DNA of 51,247 bases from Erythrobacter sp. (GTDB lineage: Bacteria; Pseudomonadota; Alphaproteobacteria; Sphingomonadales; Sphingomonadaceae): NCBI GenBank assembly GCA_024642565.1, contig JAHEAV010000011.1, positions 29,320 through 80,566 on the forward strand, given 5' to 3'. Below, piece by piece: positions 24,893 to 33,675 of this stretch. Each line of letters starts with the position of its first letter. Positions within the stretch are counted from its first letter, which is position 1. The translations under genes and the position numbers were made by a program. Under the pieces are notes generated by a model that ran no database searches, was not told where the DNA came from, and saw only the letters and a program-made list of their open reading frames with translations.

Positions 24893-25515
24893 CCGAAGTG
24901 TTCCGCCACAAGTTTGGCAAAGGCATCAGCGCGGTGGCTTACCCGGTGCTTTTCCTCAGGATCATATTCAGCGAAGGTCCGCGTGTCTCCGGAAGGGATG
25001 AACACCGGATCATAGCCAAAGCCTAATAAGCCGCGGGGCGGCCAGGTTAGCGATCCGTCGACACGGCCTTCATAGACCAGTGTTTCACCATCAGGCCAGG
25101 CGATCGCCAACACACAACTGAACCACGCGCTGCGATCAACGTCAGGCCCGGCTTCGCACAACAAACCCTCGACCTTGCCCATTGCCAAATACCAGTCACG
25201 CCCAGGCTTGCCTTCAAACCACTGGCGCTCGGCCCAATCCGCCGTGTAAACTCCGGGCCGGCCACTCAGCGCGGCGACAGACAAGCCGCTATCGTCGGCA
25301 AGCGATACAATCCCGGACGTTTCAGCAGCAGACCGGGCCTTTATGACCGCATTTTGAATGAAGGTCTCACCCGTTTCTGCAGGTTCAGGCAGGCCAAGCG
25401 ATCCGGCAGACAGGCAATTCATCCCATGCGGCGCAAGCAGCGCAGAAATTTCCTTCAGCTTGCCCGCATTATGGGTGGCAATCACCAAAGATCCCGAACC
25501 GAGGCGCCTAGGCAT
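24889..25515 (-). CDS. rdgB: XTP/dITP diphosphatase (Ham1 family)
   Basis: RdgB hydrolyses deaminated purine nucleoside triphosphates (dITP, XTP) to monophosphates and so keeps them out of DNA. The 208 residues show LVIATHNAGKLKEISALL at the start, SLADDSGLSVAALSGRPGVYTADWAE, LGFGYDPVFIPSGDTRTFAEY and EKHRVSHRADAFAKL, all family motifs. It starts at ATG 25515, nine bases after the rph stop, so it is the second gene of an rph-rdgB unit. It is likely continuous with hemW-xerC in the ancestral order, with the CAP gene now between. Confidence 0.95.
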   Translation of the reverse strand: MPRRLGSGSLVIATHNAGKLKEISALLAPHGMNCLSAGSLGLPEPAETGETFIQNAVIKARSAAETSGIVSLADDSGLSVAALSGRPGVYTADWAERQWFEGKPGRDWYLAMGKVEGLLCEAGPDVDRSAWFSCVLAIAWPDGETLVYEGRVDGSLTWPPRGLLGFGYDPVFIPSGDTRTFAEYDPEEKHRVSHRADAFAKLVAEHFG

Positions 25516-25524
25516 TGGACGATG

Positions 25525-26238
25525 TCATTTTACGGCGTCGAGTTGGGCGGCGAAAATGCCGTCACATCCGATGCGTGCAAGTCTTAGCAGACGAAGCAGG
25601 CCCTCTTCGTCATATGTTGCCCCTTCGGCGGTTGCCTGCACTTCAGCGATCTGACCGCCGCCGATCAGGACAAAATTGGCATCAGCATCGGCAGCACTAT
25701 CTTCATCGTAATCGAGATCCAGGACCGGCGTACCCTTGTAAATCCCGCAGCTGATTGCGGCGACCTGGGCTGCGATAGGATCGTCCTTTAGGTCCCCTGC
25801 TTTGATCAAGCCATTGACGGCCAGCCTTAGCGCCACCCAAGCGCCTGAAATCGACGCTGTTCGGGTTCCGCCATCAGCCTGGAGTACATCGCAATCAAGC
25901 GTAATCTGACGTTCGCCAAGCTTCCTGAGATCGACAACCGAACGCAAAGATCGCCCGATAAGGCGCTGAATTTCTTGTGTTCGTCCACTTTGCTTGCCGC
26001 GTGCGGCTTCGCGGCCACCGCGTGTATGGGTCGCGCGGGGCAGCATCGAATATTCACCTGTAACCCAGCCTTCACCTTTGCCGCGGAGCCAAGGGGGAAC
26101 ATTACGCTCGACGCTGGCGGTGCACAGCACCCGCGTATCGCCGAAACTGACCAAACAGGATCCCTCCGCATGCTTGGTAAAGCCGGTTTCGATAGTGATA
26201 GCGCGCATTTCGTCTGGCGCGCGTCCTGAAGGTCGCAT
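25525..26238 (-). CDS. rph: Ribonuclease PH
   Basis: RNase PH is a phosphate-dependent exoribonuclease that trims tRNA 3' ends. The product is 237 residues, the normal length, from ATG 26238 ([41 protein letters not shown]). Further motifs are [53 protein letters not shown] and [31 protein letters not shown], which carry the phosphate-binding and metal-binding residues. The frame runs open for 52 further codons upstream, but that part would cover the hrcA start and is not conserved. It diverges from hrcA. Confidence 0.95.
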   Translation of the reverse strand: MRPSGRAPDEMRAITIETGFTKHAEGSCLVSFGDTRVLCTASVERNVPPWLRGKGEGWVTGEYSMLPRATHTRGGREAARGKQSGRTQEIQRLIGRSLRSVVDLRKLGERQITLDCDVLQADGGTRTASISGAWVALRLAVNGLIKAGDLKDDPIAAQVAAISCGIYKGTPVLDLDYDEDSAADADANFVLIGGGQIAEVQATAEGATYDEEGLLRLLRLARIGCDGIFAAQLDAVK

Positions 26239-26308
26239 TAGGTTTCCTTTGGTGAATCGTTCGTGCCGCGTTAGGCGCATGGGGCTTGAGGCCGCAAGGC
26301 CAGTGATT

Positions 26309-27364
26309 ATGTTGACCACAATGCCCGCAACGCCTGTAACCGAACTGACCGACCGCGCTCGCGAGATATTCCGTCTCGTGGTGGAAGGATTCATCGACAG
26401 CGGTCAGCCAGTCGGTTCAAAGGCGCTGGCCGGAGATGGACGGGTCAATCTTTCTCCCGCATCGATTCGTTCGGTATTGGCCGAACTCGAAATGCTCGGC
26501 CTGCTCGCCGCACCGCATACCAGCGCTGGAAGGATGCCGACCGAGACCGGATTGCGCCTGTTTGTCGATGGTATGATGCAAGTGGCGGAGCCCACTCGGG
26601 AAGAACGCACCGCGATCGAAAAGCGCATCGGCGAACCCGGACCGATCGAAGCCGCACTGGAAGCGGCGAGCGCTATTCTTTCCGACCTTTCCGGCGCAGC
26701 GGGAATGGTGATGGTTCCGCGCCGGGAGCCGCGCATAGCGCAGATGAGCCTTGTACCCCTCTCACCCACGCGCGCGCTGGCGGTTCTGGTGGGCGAAGAT
26801 GGCCTGATCGAAAACCGGGTGGTTCAATTGCACGGACCGACCAATTCATCAGTACTGGAACAAGCCAGCAATTATATATCCGCGCACCTTGCAGGGAGAA
26901 CATTGGCCGATGCTGCAGCATCCATGCGGGCCGAAATCAGTGGTGGACGTTCTGCCCTCGACGTTGCGAGCCAGGATCTGGTCGAACGCGGGCTGGCGGT
27001 ATGGAGCGCCGATGCCGCCGCGCGCCCCGTACTGATCATTCGCGGTCAGGCCAATCTGCTTGATGAAAGCGCGCTCGGTGACATTGAACGGGTCCGTTCG
27101 CTGCTGGATGATCTTGAAAACAAGCAGTCCGTGGCCGAATTGCTCGAAAGCGCACGGCAGGCCGACGCAACACGGATCTTCATAGGGGCAGAGAACCGTC
27201 TTTTCGCTTTGTCCGGATCATCGGTAATTGCATCGCCGTATCGGGACCGTGAAGGAAAAGTGATCGGTGTGCTGGGGGTCATCGGGCCCACGCGGTTGAA
27301 TTACGCCCGTGTTGTCCCCATGGTAGACTTCACTGCCCGATCGTTGGGCAAGATCATCGGTTAG
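26309..27364 (+). CDS. hrcA: Heat-inducible transcription repressor HrcA
   Basis: HrcA represses chaperone operons by binding CIRCE elements and is matured by GroEL. The 351 residues show the N-terminal winged helix ([76 protein letters not shown]), a central dimerisation/GAF-like part and the C-terminal [54 protein letters not shown] use ATG 26309, with AAGG nine bases upstream; ATG 26321 and ATG 26279 are alternatives in the same frame. I see no CIRCE element near hrcA, grpE or dnaK, so the groESL operon outside the window is its probable target. Confidence 0.94.
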   Translation: MLTTMPATPVTELTDRAREIFRLVVEGFIDSGQPVGSKALAGDGRVNLSPASIRSVLAELEMLGLLAAPHTSAGRMPTETGLRLFVDGMMQVAEPTREERTAIEKRIGEPGPIEAALEAASAILSDLSGAAGMVMVPRREPRIAQMSLVPLSPTRALAVLVGEDGLIENRVVQLHGPTNSSVLEQASNYISAHLAGRTLADAAASMRAEISGGRSALDVASQDLVERGLAVWSADAAARPVLIIRGQANLLDESALGDIERVRSLLDDLENKQSVAELLESARQADATRIFIGAENRLFALSGSSVIASPYRDREGKVIGVLGVIGPTRLNYARVVPMVDFTARSLGKIIG

Positions 27365-27381
27365 CTGGAATTACAGAAGAC

Positions 27382-27963
27382 ATGGACAAGAAAAAGCCGG
27401 AACCGCAAGACAATGCGGCAGCCGAAGAATTAAAGGGTGTTCCCGAAGAATTTCTCGACGACGCGACCGGCGACGAAGCCGAAGGCGGTTTTGAGGAAGC
27501 CTTGGCCCAATTGGTGTCCGATCTGGATGCAGCCAAGCAGGAAGTGCTTTACGCCAAGGCTGACACACAAAACCTTCGCCGCAGAATGGAAAAGGACATT
27601 GCGGACGCTCGCGCATATGCCGCCACCGGCTTTGCCCGGGATATCCTGTCCGTGTCGGACAATCTTTCCCGCGCAATTGGCGCAATATCTCCCGATTTGC
27701 GGGAAGATGAAAAGTTCAAGGGTTTGGTTGCCGGGATAGAGGCGACCATGCGCGAACTGGACAAGGTGTTCACACAGCACGGCATCACGCGCATTCCGGC
27801 CATGGGGTTGCCACTCGACCCGAACCAGCATCAAGCAATGCTGGAATTACCAAGCAGCGATCATGAACCCGGAACTATCGTTCAGGAGATGCAAGCCGGA
27901 TATATGATAAAGGATCGGCTGCTACGCCCAGCAATGGTCGGCGTTTCCAAGAAGCCAGACTAG
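27382..27963 (+). CDS. grpE: Nucleotide exchange factor GrpE
   Basis: GrpE releases ADP from DnaK. The 193-residue protein begins with an acidic disordered segment (about residues 1-35). A long coiled coil follows (FEEALAQLVSDLDAAKQEVLYAKADTQNLRRRMEKDIADARAYAATGFARDILSVSDNLSRAI). The beta-domain closes it with GITRIPAMGLPLDPNQHQAMLELPSSDHEPGTIVQEMQAGYMIKDRLLRPAMVGVSK. It starts 17 bases after hrcA and is followed at once by a strong terminator, so hrcA-grpE is a two-gene unit separate from dnaK-dnaJ three genes away. Confidence 0.95.
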   Translation: MDKKKPEPQDNAAAEELKGVPEEFLDDATGDEAEGGFEEALAQLVSDLDAAKQEVLYAKADTQNLRRRMEKDIADARAYAATGFARDILSVSDNLSRAIGAISPDLREDEKFKGLVAGIEATMRELDKVFTQHGITRIPAMGLPLDPNQHQAMLELPSSDHEPGTIVQEMQAGYMIKDRLLRPAMVGVSKKPD

Positions 27964-27967
27964 GAAA

Positions 27968-27997
27968 AGCCCCCGCATTTCCAAAAATGCGGGGGCT
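27968..27997. terminator. Strong bidirectional terminator
   Basis: AGCCCCCGCATTT (27968-27980) and AAATGCGGGGGCT (27985-27997) form a perfect 13-bp stem with a 4-base CCAA loop. It begins four bases after grpE and ends five bases before the end of the convergent dioxygenase gene. AAAA lies on the left, giving a U-run for minus-strand transcripts; the right side reads GCCCTTC. It probably ends both transcripts. Confidence 0.85.
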
Positions 27998-28002
27998 GCC
28001 CT

Positions 28003-29163
28003 TCAAATCACCTGCGCGCGGTTTTCGTCGCGGTGCTTCTTCAGATATTTCATGAATGGCGTACCACCGGTCCCGACATCGGGATCATTACCCGCGATGG
28101 AACCCGCCTGTTTGTTGATATAGCTCGCGGCATATTCCAGGTGCCGTGTGCGAAAGCGCGCAACCTGTTCAACACATGCGTTGAATGCCCCTTGCAGAGA
28201 TTGGCTACCTGACTGTTCAACAAATGACCGCAAATTTGTTTGCGCCGCCAAATCCTCGATGAAACGGCGATGCTGGACCGGACGATAGTGGTGAAGTTCA
28301 TCCAGGAAGCTCTTGAGAGGATCGGCGCTATGAGCAACGCCAAACAATGCATCCATTGCTGGAACGATGGAACTTTGTGATCCGGTTTGACCCCGAAATG
28401 CCTGCGGCTTACCGGCAAATTTATCCACGCCATCGTAAATCAATCCGCCGGGCAATGCCGGGTTGTTGGCCCAGCCATGAATGTAGGGGCGCACGCGGTG
28501 GAAATAGATATAGGGATCGCAGCGCTCCGGCATCCGCTTGAAAATATCATAGATACTTTCCCAAGCCTGATTCATCTCCAGCAGCAAATTCTGCGCTTCG
28601 GTGTGATCGCCAGCCTTGGCCGCTGCGATGAGCTGGCACGCATTATCGAGCAATATCCCCGCCTGCGCCTCGATCGCGACGTGGATCAGAACGAACCAGT
28701 TTTCATCATCGCCACCGGCAAAATTCTGAAACATATAAATATTGTCGAGTGTGATCGGCAGTTGCTTTTCAATCCGTGACCAATTGTCGAGCACATAAGC
28801 CGAATAGGGCAGCAACGGCGCCTGACCCAAGCGATCAGCCAGCGCGACTATCGGGCGGGCAAGGTTGGCTGGAAGATGTGCCGGTGCTTCGGCCTGGCCC
28901 CAAACATAAGCTTGCACCAGGAAACTATAATGGACCATCGCGGTCCGCACTTGGTCTACCGGTGCGTCCATCACCCATGTCTCAAGTTCCGGGTCGGGCA
29001 AGCGTTCAAGCCATTTGCGGACGCATCCGGATGACAGCAGACCGGAAAGATTGGCGGCTGCGGCCGTGATCTCGGCGAATTGCTGCGGCAGCGTTACGGT
29101 CGCGACTTCATAGGACGAAAGAAAGCCGCGCTCACGCGACATAGAATAATCGGATAGTTTCAT
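28003..29163 (-). CDS. Indoleamine 2,3-dioxygenase-like heme protein
   Basis: IDO-type enzymes open the indole ring of tryptophan with O2 on a heme iron to give N-formylkynurenine. The 386 residues fit the family. SIYDIFKRMPERCDPYIYFHRVRPYIHGWANNPALPGGLIYDGV corresponds to the central IDO segment, FRTRHLEYAASYI supplies the proximal heme histidine (about H341), and GTGGTPFMKYLKKHRDE is the C-terminal substrate-loop motif. It is not the commoner bacterial tryptophan 2,3-dioxygenase. No kynurenine formamidase or kynureninase gene is adjacent, so the pathway role is unclear; tryptophan turnover or a different indole substrate are both possible. It shares the bidirectional terminator with grpE. 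Confidence 0.85.
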   Translation of the reverse strand: MKLSDYSMSRERGFLSSYEVATVTLPQQFAEITAAAANLSGLLSSGCVRKWLERLPDPELETWVMDAPVDQVRTAMVHYSFLVQAYVWGQAEAPAHLPANLARPIVALADRLGQAPLLPYSAYVLDNWSRIEKQLPITLDNIYMFQNFAGGDDENWFVLIHVAIEAQAGILLDNACQLIAAAKAGDHTEAQNLLLEMNQAWESIYDIFKRMPERCDPYIYFHRVRPYIHGWANNPALPGGLIYDGVDKFAGKPQAFRGQTGSQSSIVPAMDALFGVAHSADPLKSFLDELHHYRPVQHRRFIEDLAAQTNLRSFVEQSGSQSLQGAFNACVEQVARFRTRHLEYAASYINKQAGSIAGNDPDVGTGGTPFMKYLKKHRDENRAQVI

Positions 29164-29252
29164 GGGATTACCTATCGGCCAGGCGCGGGTTTGGCCGCCT
29201 GGGCAACGGAGAATTCAGTAACATTTGTAACTAGAAACTACAATCCTGCGGA

Positions 29253-29690
29253 TTATTTAGCCCCGGGAAAATCCACCAGTGCCTCGTAAGCCCCCCCGTT
29301 CGCCACTCCGGCAAGTCGCGCACCACTTCTTAGCAGGAAGGCATGTTTCACGATTTCGGCTTGTTGCTCTATTCCGTAGCGAGCCAAAGGCCACCCCGGC
29401 TTGAGGCTGTAATCATAACGGCTCCAGGGCCGCCGATGCAGAACCAGATACCAGCTCCCCATAGTTTGAGCCTGCCAAACATGGGTCATCTCATGGATAA
29501 AAAGGCCCTGATGATCCAGCGATTGTTCGGCAAAATCATCGCAATACGATGTGCCGGCGGGGTGGAAATGAATGTGCCCGCGCGGTGCCATGATTGTTCG
29601 GCGCGGCTGAAACGGAAACCACTTTTTTCGGCGAACAGTAACCGCTGAATAATTGATTGCAGTCCCGAATACCGATCGGGCCAGGGCCAC
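29253..29690 (-). CDS. HExxH putative metalloprotease-like protein (vgr-related)
   Basis: The 145 residues contain GLFIHEMTHVWQAQTMGSWYLVLHRRPWSRYDY, in which HEMTH is a zinc HExxH motif, and GIEQQAEIVKHAFLLRSG with a possible third ligand. Relatives in Sphingomonadales are, as I recall, labelled vgr-related protein with no proven function. The only standard start is GTG 29690. The frame is open upstream and reads GERPLTSGE, which looks like the real conserved N-terminus, yet contains no ATG, GTG or TTG. The true start may be an unusual codon (ATC at 29721-29723) or the N-terminus may be eroded. A GC-rich hairpin covers this region. Confidence 0.65.
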   Translation of the reverse strand: MALARSVFGTAINYSAVTVRRKKWFPFQPRRTIMAPRGHIHFHPAGTSYCDDFAEQSLDHQGLFIHEMTHVWQAQTMGSWYLVLHRRPWSRYDYSLKPGWPLARYGIEQQAEIVKHAFLLRSGARLAGVANGGAYEALVDFPGAK

Positions 29691-29705
29691 TTCACCGGAT
29701 GTTAG

Positions 29706-29740
29706 CGGCCGTTCCCCGCCGATGGGGCAGGCAACGGCCG
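29706..29740. promoter_or_regulatory. GC-rich hairpin between PCuAC gene and HExxH gene
   Basis: CGGCCGTT (29706-29713) pairs perfectly with AACGGCCG (29733-29740), and CCCC (29714-29717) with GGGG (29724-29727) inside, leaving a 5-base bulge. On the minus strand it follows the copper-chaperone stop (29747-29749) after six bases and runs into the start region of the next gene. It could be a terminator without a U-run or a structure controlling that start. Confidence 0.5.
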
Positions 29741-29746
29741 ATACAC

Positions 29747-30232
29747 TCAGCGATCTTCTCCGGCTGCCCGAATTTCGGCAGGGAAACTGATCTTGTCTCC
29801 ACCGGCCACGATAAGTGTTATCTCGGTCGTGCCGCCCGGCTTTAGTTCCGGTGAAACATTCATGGCCATGATGTGTTTTGCGCCCGGTGCGAAACTGACC
29901 TTTTCGCCCTTATGGATAACAAATGGCCCCATTTCACCCATCACCATTTTGCCGCTCCACTCGGTAACGTCATGCATTTGCGCAGTTTCGGCACCTTCGA
30001 TAGCGGCACGGCTTACAGCCACTGTCTTGTCACCATCATAAGAAAGGTCGAAATATACCGCTGCGGGATTTCCAGTCACAGGAGCTAGCACCAGCCTGGC
30101 GTTGGAGGCGGTCAAACCCGGCACGCCATCCGGTTCAACGGCAGCCTGATTATCGGCGTTTCCGCCACAAGCAGTGAGGCTCAAACTCGCGGCGCTTAAC
30201 ATTACGCTAGCCAAAATGGTCCTTTTAAGCAC
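29747..30232 (-). CDS. PCu(A)C copper chaperone lipoprotein
   Basis: PCuAC proteins bind Cu(I) in the periplasm and deliver it to the CuA or CuB site of cytochrome oxidase. The 161-residue product has a lipoprotein signal ([13 protein letters not shown]). The exact family motif is present: the histidine of AQMHDVTEW, a methionine 11 residues on, and HIM after a further 21 residues (H-x10-M-x21-H-x-M). It starts at GTG 30232, supported by AAGGAG eight bases upstream; an upstream alternative would destroy the signal peptide. No oxidase or Sco gene is nearby. It diverges from dnaK. Confidence 0.92.
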   Translation of the reverse strand: MLKRTILASVMLSAASLSLTACGGNADNQAAVEPDGVPGLTASNARLVLAPVTGNPAAVYFDLSYDGDKTVAVSRAAIEGAETAQMHDVTEWSGKMVMGEMGPFVIHKGEKVSFAPGAKHIMAMNVSPELKPGGTTEITLIVAGGDKISFPAEIRAAGEDR

Positions 30233-30277
30233 AATTTCGCTCCTTCTGTTCCGGTTGGGGACTAGCGGCGCCAATCC

Positions 30278-30305
30278 CTTGTGCCAACAAAAACCACACC
30301 TATAT
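30278..30305 (+). promoter_or_regulatory. Heat-shock-like promoter of dnaK
   Basis: CTTGTG (30278-30283) is followed after 15 bases by CCTATAT (30299-30305). This resembles the CTTG...CYTATnT form of alphaproteobacterial RpoH promoters, and TATAT also suits the housekeeping sigma factor. It would give a leader of roughly 90 bases before the dnaK ATG. Confidence 0.6.
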
Positions 30306-30342
30306 CGCGCTCAGAGTATCAAACCTTTCGAGCTGCCAAGCC

Positions 30343-30403
30343 GTTTTGCCATTTATGGGAAACACATCGGGCGGCGTCCAACTAATGAACTGAATGGGGA
30401 AAC
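30343..30403 (+). promoter_or_regulatory. Possible switchable leader (thermometer-like) of dnaK
   Basis: GTTTTGCCAT (30343-30352) can pair with ATGGGGAAAC (30394-30403), the ribosome-binding stretch of dnaK, in nine of ten positions (one G-T wobble, one G-G mismatch). The same strand can instead fold locally with the near-copy ATGGGAAAC (30355-30363). Two exclusive foldings, one hiding the ribosome site, are what an RNA thermometer needs. This is inference from pairing only. Confidence 0.35.
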
Positions 30404-30404
30404 C

Positions 30405-32327
30405 ATGGCTAAAGTTATCGGTATCGACCTCGGCACCACCAATTCCTGCGTCGCTGTGATGGATGGCGGCAAGCCGAAGGTCATTGAAAATTCCGAAGGT
30501 GCGCGCACGACGCCTTCAATCGTCGCCTTTACCAAGGACAGTGAGCGGCTGATCGGTCAGCCTGCGAAGCGCCAGGCGGTGACCAATCCGGACAACACCT
30601 TATTCGCGATCAAGCGCCTCATCGGGCGCCGTTTCGATGATCCGATGACCAAGAAGGACATGGATCTCGTTCCCTATAAGATCGTCAAGGGCAAGAATGG
30701 CGATGCCTGGGTCGAAGCGTCGGGCGAGAAATACTCCCCATCCCAGGTTTCGGCCTTCATCCTGCAAAAGATGAAGGAAACCGCTGAGAGCTATCTTGGT
30801 GAAACCGTCACGCAAGCCGTGATTACCGTTCCGGCCTATTTCAATGACGCCCAGCGCCAGGCAACCAAGGACGCTGGCCAGATCGCTGGGCTTGAAGTGC
30901 TGCGGATTATCAACGAGCCGACAGCGGCCGCACTGGCCTATGGTATGGACAAGGACGAAGGCAAGACCATCGCCGTCTATGACCTTGGCGGGGGCACGTT
31001 TGACGTATCCGTGCTGGAAATCGGCGACGGTGTGTTCGAAGTCAAGTCGACCAATGGCGACACATTCCTTGGTGGTGAAGACTTCGACAATGCGATTGTG
31101 GAATATCTGGCCGATGCCTTCAAGAAGAAGGAAAACATGGACCTGCGGACCGACAAGCTCGCTCTGCAACGTCTGAAAGAAGCCGCCGAAAAGGCCAAGA
31201 TCGAACTGTCATCTGCGCAGACAACGGAAGTGAACCTTCCTTTCATCACCGCGCGCATGGAAGGCGGAAGTTCTACTCCGCTGCATCTGGTCGAAACGAT
31301 CAGCCGCTCGCAGCTGGAAAAGATGGTTGGCAATTTGATCACGCGGACTTTGGAGCCCTGCAAGAAGGCTCTGGCCGATGCCGGGCTGGACAAGGGCGGG
31401 ATCGATGAAGTCATTCTGGTTGGCGGGATGACTCGCATGCCGCGCGTCCGCGAAGTGGTGAAGGAATTCTTCGGCAAGGACCCACACACAGGTGTGAATC
31501 CTGATGAAGTTGTTGCCATGGGTGCCGCCATCCAGGCGGGCGTGCTGCAGGGCGACGTCAAGGACGTGCTGCTGCTGGACGTGACTCCGCTTTCTCTCGG
31601 TATCGAAACGCTTGGCGGCGTGTTCACCCGGATGATTGACCGTAACACGACTATCCCGACCAAGAAGACGCAAACCTACTCGACTGCCGAAGACAACCAA
31701 CAGGCTGTGACAATTCGCGTATTCCAGGGTGAACGCGAAATGGCCGCCGACAATAAGATGCTCGGCCAGTTCGATTTGCTCGGGATACCTTCCGCTCCGC
31801 GCGGTGTTCCGCAGATCGAGGTGACGTTTGATATCGACGCAAACGGCATCGTGAATGTCAGCGCCAAGGACAAAGGCACGGGCAAGGAGCAGCAGATCAA
31901 GATCCAGGCTTCTGGCGGTCTTTCGGATGCGGATATCGATCAGATGGTGCAAGACGCGGAGAAATTCGCAGAAGAAGACAAGAAGCGCCGTGAAAGCGCC
32001 GAAGCCCGCAACCAGGCCGATAGTCTTGTCCATGCGACCGAGAAGCAACTCGAAGAACATGGCGACAAGATCGATGCTTCGTTGAAAACGGAAGTTGAAG
32101 CCGCAATTGCAGAAACGAAGTCGGCTCTCGAAGGCGATGATGCCGATGCGATCACCGCCAAGGCTCAGGCGTTGACCGAACTGGCCATGAAGATGGGCCA
32201 GTCGATCTACGAGAAGGAACAGGCTGGCGCGGCGTCTGAAGGTTCGGCAGACGGTGGCGAAGCCGCTGCGGACGAAGACGTCGTCGATGCCGAATTCTCC
32301 GAAGTGGACGAAGACAAGAAGGACTGA
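30405..32327 (+). CDS. dnaK: Molecular chaperone DnaK (Hsp70)
   Basis: DnaK folds nascent and stress-damaged proteins with DnaJ and GrpE. The 640-residue protein has the full actin-like ATPase domain ([56 protein letters not shown]), the linker [19 protein letters not shown] and the substrate-binding domain. The C-terminal helical lid ends in an acidic tail ([13 protein letters not shown], close to the EEVD-like bacterial end). Start ATG 30405 has GGGGAAA just upstream. It is preceded by a heat-shock-like promoter and followed by a long hairpin and dnaJ. Confidence 0.98.
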   Translation: MAKVIGIDLGTTNSCVAVMDGGKPKVIENSEGARTTPSIVAFTKDSERLIGQPAKRQAVTNPDNTLFAIKRLIGRRFDDPMTKKDMDLVPYKIVKGKNGDAWVEASGEKYSPSQVSAFILQKMKETAESYLGETVTQAVITVPAYFNDAQRQATKDAGQIAGLEVLRIINEPTAAALAYGMDKDEGKTIAVYDLGGGTFDVSVLEIGDGVFEVKSTNGDTFLGGEDFDNAIVEYLADAFKKKENMDLRTDKLALQRLKEAAEKAKIELSSAQTTEVNLPFITARMEGGSSTPLHLVETISRSQLEKMVGNLITRTLEPCKKALADAGLDKGGIDEVILVGGMTRMPRVREVVKEFFGKDPHTGVNPDEVVAMGAAIQAGVLQGDVKDVLLLDVTPLSLGIETLGGVFTRMIDRNTTIPTKKTQTYSTAEDNQQAVTIRVFQGEREMAADNKMLGQFDLLGIPSAPRGVPQIEVTFDIDANGIVNVSAKDKGTGKEQQIKIQASGGLSDADIDQMVQDAEKFAEEDKKRRESAEARNQADSLVHATEKQLEEHGDKIDASLKTEVEAAIAETKSALEGDDADAITAKAQALTELAMKMGQSIYEKEQAGAASEGSADGGEAAADEDVVDAEFSEVDEDKKD

Positions 32328-32348
32328 TTGTCCGAATGCAACCCATAG

Positions 32349-32391
32349 CGCCACCGGTGCCCGCTGAAGATCAGACAGGGTACTGGTGGCG
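32349..32391 (+). promoter_or_regulatory. Long hairpin between dnaK and dnaJ
   Basis: CGCCACCGGT (32349-32358) pairs with ACTGGTGGCG (32382-32391) with one wobble. The helix continues inward through a G-T pair and CCC/GGG, then after a small internal loop CTGA pairs with TCAG around an AGA loop, about 18 base pairs in 43 bases. No U-run follows. It starts 21 bases after the dnaK stop and ends 21 bases before the dnaJ ATG, where it could act as an attenuator or mRNA stabiliser. Confidence 0.65.
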
Positions 32392-32412
32392 TTCCGGTTT
32401 GAGTGTGACAGG

Positions 32413-33534
32413 ATGCCGCTGAGTCAAATGGATTATTACGAACTTCTTGAAGTGTCGCGCGATGCCGACGACAAATCGATCAAGTCCGCATATCGACGGA
32501 TTGCGATGGAATGCCATCCTGACCGCAATCCAGGTTGCGGCGATTCCGAGGCGCGCTTCAAAGCCGTCAGTCAGGCGTATGATTGCCTGAAAGACCCACA
32601 AAAGCGCGCGGCCTATGACCGATATGGTCACGAGGCATTCCAGCAGGGAATGAATGGTGGTGGCCGCGGTGCTGCGCAGGATTTCGGCGATATCGGCGAT
32701 ATTTTCGAAACGATTTTTGGCAGCGCATTTGGCGGTGGCGGGCGTCAGCAACCACGGCGCGGTGCTGATCTGCGTTATGACATGGAAATCACTCTCGATG
32801 ATGCATTTCATGGCAAGGCGAGTGAAATAGAAGTCGAGGTCTCCCAAAGCTGCGACACCTGCAGCGGGTCCGGTGCATCACCGGGAACTGGGACCCGCGG
32901 CTGCAATCTGTGCCACGGGCATGGCAAGGTCCGCGCCAAGCAGGGCTTCTTTGTGGTCGAACGCGCGTGCCCTAATTGCCATGGGCGCGGTGAAGTGATC
33001 GAAAGCCCGTGCAAAGCATGCAGCGGGGAAGGGCGGCTCGATCGCCCGCAGCGGCTCGAGGTCGACATACCAGCAGGCGTCGATACCGGCACGCGGATCC
33101 GTCTTTCGGGTAAAGGCGAAGCAGGGCCACGCGGCGCACCGGCGGGCGATCTCTATATTTTCATTCACATACGTCCGCATGCGCTTTTCCAGCGAGAAGG
33201 GACGACACTGCTCACAAGGGTTCCGATCAGCTTCACCACGGCCGCGCTGGGCGGTACGGTGGAAATCCCTGATCTCGACGGCGGGACCAACGCTGTCGAA
33301 ATCCCGGCCGGCATCCAATCGGGCAAGCAATTGCGTCAGCGCGGCGCAGGCATGCCGGTGCTGCAAGGGCGCGGGCGCGGCGATCTCGTGGTGGAAATCG
33401 CAGTCGAAACTCCCACGAAGCTGACGAAGGCCCAGAAGGAAATATTGCAGCAATTCCGGGACACCGAAACCGGCGAGGAATGCCCGGAAAGTCGTGGCTT
33501 TTTCGACAAGTTGAAAGATGTACTGGGCGGCTAA
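32413..33534 (+). CDS. dnaJ: Molecular chaperone DnaJ (Hsp40)
   Basis: DnaJ delivers clients to DnaK and stimulates its ATPase. The 373-residue type I protein has the J domain (DYYELLEVSRDADDKSIKSAYRRIAMECHPDRNPG, with HPD), a glycine/phenylalanine region (FGDIGDIFETIFGSAFGGGGR) and the zinc domain with four repeats (CDTCSGSG, CNLCHGHG, CPNCHGRG, CKACSGEG). The C-terminal substrate domains complete it. ATG 32413 gives MPLSQ before DYYELL; ATG 32428 is also possible. It lies 85 bases after dnaK, with the hairpin between, and is probably transcribed with it at a lower level. Confidence 0.96.
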   Translation: MPLSQMDYYELLEVSRDADDKSIKSAYRRIAMECHPDRNPGCGDSEARFKAVSQAYDCLKDPQKRAAYDRYGHEAFQQGMNGGGRGAAQDFGDIGDIFETIFGSAFGGGGRQQPRRGADLRYDMEITLDDAFHGKASEIEVEVSQSCDTCSGSGASPGTGTRGCNLCHGHGKVRAKQGFFVVERACPNCHGRGEVIESPCKACSGEGRLDRPQRLEVDIPAGVDTGTRIRLSGKGEAGPRGAPAGDLYIFIHIRPHALFQREGTTLLTRVPISFTTAALGGTVEIPDLDGGTNAVEIPAGIQSGKQLRQRGAGMPVLQGRGRGDLVVEIAVETPTKLTKAQKEILQQFRDTETGEECPESRGFFDKLKDVLGG

Positions 33535-33675
33535 CGCAGGCATTGCTGCAGTCCGATGAACGCAACACACAGCGCAGTTCGGTTCATTAATCTCTGACCC
33601 AAAATCAGCACTGGGCGCTTCGAAAGCTTTGCCGATGCTCGCGGCGAGAGGCCAGCGACCTGCAAGCCTATGCGG

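Noticed and set aside
30239-30404. A CIRCE element expected upstream of dnaK because hrcA is nearby.
   Set aside because: No TTAGCACTC/GAGTGCTAA dyad is present; the promoter looks RpoH-like instead.
31209-32354. A 381-codon open frame antisense to dnaK.
   Set aside because: DnaK on the other strand is certain; the antisense translation has no recognisable family.
33535-33675. A terminator between the convergent dnaJ and patatin-like genes.
   Set aside because: Only a weak 6-bp repeat (ATGAAC at 33556, GTTCAT at 33582) with a long loop and no T-run is present.
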